The notes below the pieces were generated by a model. The model saw only the letters and a program-made list of their open reading frames with translations, did no database searches and was not told the DNA's origin. From Candidatus Accumulibacter vicinus (lineage in GTDB: Bacteria; Pseudomonadota; Gammaproteobacteria; Burkholderiales; Rhodocyclaceae): a DNA stretch of 31,384 bases. Positions 26,875 through 31,384 of this stretch are shown piece after piece; within the stretch, counting starts at the first letter, position 1; every line of letters begins with the position of its first letter. A program made the position numbers and the translations under genes. Location of the stretch: contig DIME01000025.1 in NCBI GenBank assembly GCA_002425405.1, positions 1-31,384 on the forward strand, given 5' to 3'.

Positions 26875-27674
26875 TAATACCCTCTTCCGGAAACGCCGGC
26901 GCCTCGGTTGAAGGGAACGAACTGTACCTCCACCGCCATCTGGCTCTTGACCGCGCGGCCATGGTGCATGCCTGGCGAGAAGCGCGCTGACGCGAATGCC
27001 GTCAGTGCCGCTTCCTCGAAAAAACCGCTCGGCAACGCACGCACGACGACAAGTTCATCCACATCGCCGCTGGCGCCGATGAAGAGCCGCAAGACGACCG
27101 TCCCCTGTTGATTCCCGGCCGACTCCGGATACTCCGGTTGAATGTCTGACAAGGGCACCGGCGGCACATCCAGCAGGCTGGCCAGCCCATAGCTTGCGTG
27201 CCGGGCAAGGCGAGCGGCTTCCTCGTCGGCCAAGGCACGCTCGGCGCTCGCCGAGGGCGGAGCCACAGTCGAAACCGCTTCCGCACGTGCCGGAGACTCC
27301 GGTGATCCGGAGGGGTTCGCCGCACCATGGCGATCAGGAGTACGCGTCTCCTTCTGGGCCTCCTGCGCGGGGGTCGGGGCGACACTGGCTGGTGATTCCT
27401 GGCTCTGCGACACAGGCTCGGGAACCTCGGCAGGCTGTTCGGAAGGCGCGGCAACACTTGCTCGACGGAACTCCGAAAAACTCGCCATCAGCAAGATCGG
27501 TACCGAACGAGCGGCAGAAGGAGGGAACAGGCTTACCCCGTCCGAGCGTCCGGCGCCGCTGGTGAACAGCATCAACAGGATGTGCAGGCCGAACGAGCAC
27601 GCCAGCGCTACCCACAGGTAACGGTTCTCTGGTGCCCGGATTTCCGAACGCCAGCACTCAAGCAATCTATCCAT
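26874..27674 (-). CDS. TonB family energy-transducer-like protein
   Basis: The protein is 266 residues from ATG 27674, where AGGA lies five bases upstream (GTG 27698 also possible). It has the TonB plan: a cytoplasmic N-terminus, one transmembrane helix (about 20-37, LWVALACSFGLHILLMLF), a Pro/Glu/Ser/Ala-rich periplasmic linker (about 75-165) and a C-terminal TonB domain (DIQPEYPESAGNQQGTVVLR... with FSPGMHHGRAVKSQ). TonB links ExbB/ExbD proton-motive energy to outer-membrane transporters, but no exbBD genes or receptor are nearby. The linker has few of the usual Pro-Lys repeats. It lies downstream of pilY1 on the same strand, with a dispersed repeat between them, so a link to the pilus is not implied. 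Confidence 0.85.
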   Translation of the reverse strand: MDRLLECWRSEIRAPENRYLWVALACSFGLHILLMLFTSGAGRSDGVSLFPPSAARSVPILLMASFSEFRRASVAAPSEQPAEVPEPVSQSQESPASVAPTPAQEAQKETRTPDRHGAANPSGSPESPARAEAVSTVAPPSASAERALADEEAARLARHASYGLASLLDVPPVPLSDIQPEYPESAGNQQGTVVLRLFIGASGDVDELVVVRALPSGFFEEAALTAFASARFSPGMHHGRAVKSQMAVEVQFVPFNRGAGVSGRGY

Positions 27675-27740
27675 CGAGATCCTGACAATCAAACGCACAC
27701 CCCAACGGTCGCGGCTCCTCCAGGCTCCTCCGATCAGGAA

Positions 27741-27808
27741 AGTGACGATTGTTTCCCTCTCCCCGATCCCTCTCCCGCAAGCGGGAAGAGGGATTCGTGA
27801 GTCGCTGA
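27741..27808 (-). repeat. Dispersed intergenic repeat, copy 2
   Basis: Read on the minus strand this begins TCAGCGACTCACGAAT and ends with GGAAACAATCGTCACT, matching copy 1 at 19113-19180 in inverted orientation. The middle forms a strong hairpin (CCCTCTCCCGC against GCGGGAAGAGGG). It sits between pilY1 and the TonB-like gene. The CCCTCTCCC core is of a REP-like type common in proteobacterial spacers. Confidence 0.65.
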
Positions 27809-27824
27809 GGAGGCGCTTCCGACC

Positions 27825-30800
27825 TCAATTGATCACCTCACGCCAGCTCACGCGTTTGCCTGCCGGAGGCGGCGTCAGCACCGGCAGTTCCACAACCTGG
27901 GGTGGCTTGTCACCCGAACCGATCACGTCAACCACTATTCGCCCGTCTGTCAGACGCACGAAGTTGAGACCAACCGCCAGGGTTTCGTTCAAACGTCTTG
28001 AGGCGGCCAGATTGGGTGAGGTGGGCACCGCCAGACCGGTACGGAAGTCCAGGAAATTCAACCAGCTATGACCGCCGATACTGCACGCCGAATTGCTCGG
28101 GACGTTGCTGGCGAAGGTCAGCGTACCCAGTTGCAGTTTTGGATCGATATTGACCCGCTCACCGGATTCGGGCAAATCGACCACCCAGCCATTGGTGCCT
28201 GCGCAGGCTGCTTCAGACCCGCTACAGGCAATGGTCCGGTAAAGCTCGCCTGCAGGCTGCGTCATCTGCAAGGGCTTCAAGACGCTGCGCAGGTCGGCAT
28301 AGGCCGGCGATCCGGTAAGCGGATCCTTGAAACCATACGTCGACTGGGTACGGGTATCAGGCAGGTCGCCAAGCCCGAGCAAACGCCCGGTGCCAATGAA
28401 GACCCACGGCTTTCCTTCGATTTCCCCCAGTTCGGGACGTGTCGTGATCGGCTGCGGATTCCCCGCCGAATCCTTCGCCGTTCCCAACAGCGTCGCCTCC
28501 CGACCATCGGGATCGAGATTGTCATTGACATCGAAGCGCCAGACGTTGCCCAGCATGTCCACCCCGTACACTCGCAGCGAAGTGTTGTTGAGCAGCACGT
28601 TATCAACGAAATTATTGATCTGGTTGAGTCCGCTGGGCGTCTCTGCATCGCCGGCACCCGTGGCGATCTTGGCAATCAGCTTGCCGGTGTCGGCATTGAG
28701 CACGTACAGATAACCGTTGCCATCGCCTGCCTTGGCCGGGCTGTTGACGTTGTTCACGCCGGAGGTCACGAAAACCACCCAGGTGCCATCCTGGAGCTTG
28801 GAGATGATCGGGCGGCCAAAGGTATAGCCAAGATGGCAGTCGGACCCGACCCCGGTGGTCACGCCATCCCAGCACGCATCGCTCCAGCCGAATTCCCACA
28901 AGCCCTTCGGGGCCGCCGGATCGGTCACGTCCAGGGCATAATAGCCCTTTCCGCCCTTGTTGAGTCCGCCAACCAGAATCGTTTTCCAGGTGGAACCGGT
29001 ATAGATGTCACCCACCGTCGGCGAACCATCGACGTAGAACTGGTGGGTATTGGCATAGTTGTTGTCGGCCAGCTTGAAGAGATTCGGCAGAACCAGTCTC
29101 GGAATGAATGCCCAGGACTCCGCCCCGTTTGCCGCGACAAAGGCATGCAGCATGCCATCGTTGGCGCCTGCGTAGATCATCGGCGTACGCCCGGCATGGT
29201 CGCTCTTGAACGTGGCATAACCGCTATCCGCGTAGGAGGCGAAGGGCCCCTTGACGAAAGCCGGCTGGGAGTTCACGAAGTCCCCCAGAACATGCGTGCG
29301 GGCACGGTAAAGCTTGGTCAGATCATTGGTCGTAAACAGCGCCGTCCCCTCGTGCGTGTGCTGACCACGCAGATAGTTCACCAGATTCGCGCCGGCGGCG
29401 GCCGTCCGCTGGTCGACCGTGCCACCGCTGCCATCCGACATGCTCGGATACTGACTGAACTGTGCCACACTGGCGGACCCGAAATAGGCTTGTTCGGCCG
29501 CCACCAGTCCGGTCGTGGGGTCACCGGTCGGCAGGCCGGAGACATCACAGGCCCGCGTCTCCCAGGTGAAGGGAGCGAGATTGTTGCTTGCACCGGAGCG
29601 GAACAGATGGATGGTCCGCCGGTCGCAAGCCGATCCGATCTTGGCATCCAGCAAGGGCTGCGATCGCCACTGCGTGGTCGTGCTCATGACGCCGGTCGCC
29701 GGGTTGATCTCATAAGCGGCCAGATCGCCCACCCACTCCTGCGAGATGTAGCTGGTGCGATAGGCGGCATTGTCCCCGGCCACCGGCGACAAGGTCGAAG
29801 TCGCTGCCGCCGAGCCGGCGCCCAGCAGCGACTGAATCCCTGCCAGCGCCTGCTGGAGCCCACTGACCACCGAATTCGGGTCGTCGGCGCTGAAATAAAG
29901 CCCACGGCCGTTGACTGCGGTGTGCCAGAAATCGTCGATCGACCGCGGGTCGCTGTAGCGCGTGGCATCGGAGTAATCGAGGGTCGGATCGGGCCACACC
30001 GGCCAGGACTTCGGCGTGCAGTTCGGGAAGCTCGGATCGGTGACCGGACAGGTATTGTTGCAGCCGCCGCTCAGCGGATTGCAGCGAATCCGCGCAAAAT
30101 CCCCGACCGTGTCGATTTTGTAGGTTGGACTGTAATTGAGGGTACCGGACACCCCGAGCGCCAGGGTGAAGGTCGTCATGTGCTGGTGAGTGGCACGATC
30201 CGCTTCGGCACCGATGGTTGCCGCAACCCGTACGTCGTTGGTCAACTCCGGACGCAAATCAGTGACATAGTAGTACTGGGCAACGTCAGCCAGAGAATTG
30301 CTGCTGCCCCCGGTAATGGTCGAATCCACGACACAGGGCCATTCACTGCAAGGACTCGGCGGCGGCGCGTCATCGTTGCTCGAACGTGCGGAGTCCGGGA
30401 CGGGACCCAGGGGAGCGGCCAGTGTCGAGACATCGGGATGACAGACACCGTCGACATCGACGTAATCCGGATCGTCGGTAGTCGTCGATCGGCTGATTTC
30501 GAAACCGCTGACGCCACCGTTCAGGAAGATCGAGGTCACGCCGGTCTGAACGCGCTTCTGCAGCTTGTGGCCATTCAGGTAGTCGCAAGTGGTGGTTTGG
30601 TAATCCGGTGCAATGGGCAAGACCGGCGTACAGGACGCCACTTCGGTCGGACCGGTTTCGACCAGCGCACATGTGGTGGTCACCCAGTCATTGTCCGAAC
30701 CTGCCGCTGTCGGCGTACACGAGGCCACCGGAGTGGGCCCGCTGGTCGCGGTGGTGCAGGTCGTGGCCGTATAGCTGTTGCCGGCAGACGCAGTCGCCGG

Positions 30801-31384
30801 CGTACAGGTGGCCACGGCGGTTGGCCCAGTGGTCGCGGTAGTGCAGGTTGTGGTGGTATATCCATTGCCTGCGGTGGGCGAGATCGGTGTACAGGTAGCC
30901 ACCGGAGTTGGCCCGGTGTTCGCGGTCGAACAGGTCGTGGCCGTATAGCTGTTGCCGGCAGACGCTGACACCGGCGTACAGGTGGCCACCGGGGTGGGTC
31001 CGGTCGCTTCGGTCGAGCAGGTCGTGGCCGTATAGCTATTGCCGGAAGACGCCGCCGCCGGCGTACAGGAAGCCACCGGGCTGGGTCCGGTGGTCACGGT
31101 ATTGCAGGTCGTGGTCGTGTAGCCGTTGCTGGAAGATGCGGTTGCCGGCGTACACGACGACACGCCGGTGGGACCACTGGTGACGGTGTTGCAGGTCGTG
31201 GCCGTATAGCTGTTGCCGGAAGACGCCGCCACCGGCGTACATGACGCCACGCCGGTCGGCCCGCTGGTCGCGGTCGAACAGGTCGTGGCCGTATAGCTGT
31301 TGCCGGAAGACGCTGACACCGGCGTACAGGAGGCTACCGGGGTCGGCCCGGTGGCCACGGTGTTGCAGGTCGTGGTCGTATAGC
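27825..31384 (-). CDS. PilY1/PilC-like type IV pilus adhesin, partial (5' end outside window)
   Basis: About 1186 codons are visible; the frame runs off the right edge, so signal peptide and true start are missing. PilY1 is a pilus-tip or outer-membrane-associated adhesin that also controls pilus extension. The C-terminal half shows the Neisseria PilC beta-propeller: RTPMIYAGANDGMLHAFVAANGAESWAFIPR, KGYYALDVTDPAAPKGLWEF, KPWVFIGTGRLLGLGDL and YVLNADTGKLIAKIATGAG. DVNDNLDPDGREA is a likely calcium loop. The visible N-terminal part is a tandem array of 29-residue units, each with two Cys. Next to it are Cys-rich segments (CNPLSGGCNNTCPV). The propeller is intact. Other pil genes are not in the window. 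A 966-codon frame on the opposite strand is a shadow. Confidence 0.93.
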   Translation of the reverse strand, partial: YTTTTCNTVATGPTPVASCTPVSASSGNSYTATTCSTATSGPTGVASCTPVAASSGNSYTATTCNTVTSGPTGVSSCTPATASSSNGYTTTTCNTVTTGPSPVASCTPAAASSGNSYTATTCSTEATGPTPVATCTPVSASAGNSYTATTCSTANTGPTPVATCTPISPTAGNGYTTTTCTTATTGPTAVATCTPATASAGNSYTATTCTTATSGPTPVASCTPTAAGSDNDWVTTTCALVETGPTEVASCTPVLPIAPDYQTTTCDYLNGHKLQKRVQTGVTSIFLNGGVSGFEISRSTTTDDPDYVDVDGVCHPDVSTLAAPLGPVPDSARSSNDDAPPPSPCSEWPCVVDSTITGGSSNSLADVAQYYYVTDLRPELTNDVRVAATIGAEADRATHQHMTTFTLALGVSGTLNYSPTYKIDTVGDFARIRCNPLSGGCNNTCPVTDPSFPNCTPKSWPVWPDPTLDYSDATRYSDPRSIDDFWHTAVNGRGLYFSADDPNSVVSGLQQALAGIQSLLGAGSAAATSTLSPVAGDNAAYRTSYISQEWVGDLAAYEINPATGVMSTTTQWRSQPLLDAKIGSACDRRTIHLFRSGASNNLAPFTWETRACDVSGLPTGDPTTGLVAAEQAYFGSASVAQFSQYPSMSDGSGGTVDQRTAAAGANLVNYLRGQHTHEGTALFTTNDLTKLYRARTHVLGDFVNSQPAFVKGPFASYADSGYATFKSDHAGRTPMIYAGANDGMLHAFVAANGAESWAFIPRLVLPNLFKLADNNYANTHQFYVDGSPTVGDIYTGSTWKTILVGGLNKGGKGYYALDVTDPAAPKGLWEFGWSDACWDGVTTGVGSDCHLGYTFGRPIISKLQDGTWVVFVTSGVNNVNSPAKAGDGNGYLYVLNADTGKLIAKIATGAGDAETPSGLNQINNFVDNVLLNNTSLRVYGVDMLGNVWRFDVNDNLDPDGREATLLGTAKDSAGNPQPITTRPELGEIEGKPWVFIGTGRLLGLGDLPDTRTQSTYGFKDPLTGSPAYADLRSVLKPLQMTQPAGELYRTIACSGSEAACAGTNGWVVDLPESGERVNIDPKLQLGTLTFASNVPSNSACSIGGHSWLNFLDFRTGLAVPTSPNLAASRRLNETLAVGLNFVRLTDGRIVVDVIGSGDKPPQVVELPVLTPPPAGKRVSWREVIN
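30570..31384 (-). repeat. 87-bp (29-aa) tandem repeat array inside pilY1
   Basis: Eight full 29-residue units and one degenerate 28-residue unit are visible, and the array continues past the window edge. The unit reads roughly GPTxVAxCTPxxASxGNSYTATTCxTxxx. Units begin at GPT codons about every 87 bp; the marker GTATAGC-like sequence recurs at 30769, 30943, 31030, 31204 and 31291, with variants at 30856 and 31117. The last units toward the propeller are the most diverged (NDWVTTTC, DYQTTTC). Each unit carries two Cys 16 residues apart. Position is extracellular if the protein is PilY1. Confidence 0.92.

Noticed and set aside
28068..30968. A 966-codon open frame on the plus strand opposite pilY1
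   Set aside because: It mirrors a clear PilY1 coding sequence on the minus strand. The composition (Arg/Gly/His-rich) and lack of any domain mark it as a GC-rich antisense shadow.
30570..31384. Regular repeats resembling a CRISPR array
   Set aside because: The 87-bp period has no unique spacers. It stays in frame throughout a PilY1 gene and encodes a protein repeat.

Overview
The window reads as a chromosomal segment of a GC-rich betaproteobacterium. The gene complement points to the Rhodocyclales, possibly a Candidatus Accumulibacter-like, storage-polymer-cycling bacterium; this is inferred from content and style and was not tested by any search. The supporting traits are a zapB-like/zapA/6S RNA block, a rarA-serS pair, a phasin next to a wax ester synthase, a pgi-pgm-glgC-glgA glycogen cluster, a PEP-CTERM protein and a PilY1 type IV pilus adhesin. 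No tRNA, rRNA, CRISPR array or intact insertion sequence was seen.

Layout. 1-900: small cell-division genes (zapB-like, zapA), then 6S RNA with a strong intrinsic terminator. 964-1680: a lone MT-A70-type adenine methyltransferase on the minus strand. 1798-3119: overlapping cobalamin genes cobS and cobC. 3156-5849: serS and rarA on the minus strand. 5962-9663: an Arg-rich small ORF, a WS/DGAT acyltransferase, a phasin, a GcvA-like LysR regulator and a divergent 59-codon ORF. 9902-11621: a decayed two-gene locus on the minus strand. The upstream gene is an AAA ATPase that has lost its centre. The downstream gene is an NTPase-like/TPR protein with an in-frame TAG, joined to the first by a GTGA overlap. 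11813-12400: a secreted CHRD-domain protein with a PEP-CTERM tail. 12770-15499: cardiolipin synthase, lexA with a perfect SOS box, and a bacteriohemerythrin. 15755-22008: pgi, pgm, glgC and glgA, which carry carbon from fructose-6-P to the glycogen chain. 22107-26129: a DUF1015 protein and a fused acyl-CoA synthetase/GNAT acetyltransferase. 26403-27674: a small lipoprotein and a TonB-like protein. 27825 to the right edge: the 3' part of a pilY1-like gene on the minus strand, whose visible N-terminal part is an 87-bp (29-aa) Cys-pair tandem repeat.

How the parts fit. Carbon storage is the main metabolic theme: glycogen synthesis, PHA granule binding, and wax ester or triacylglycerol synthesis. 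The acetyltransferase fusion beside the glycogen genes could tie acetyl-CoA status to enzyme acetylation, but that is speculative. The most unusual locus is the broken ATPase/TPR pair at 9902-11621, which resembles STAND-like NTPase/TPR conflict or signalling modules and is visibly decaying. The PilY1 repeat array is the other structure that ordinary gene content does not explain.
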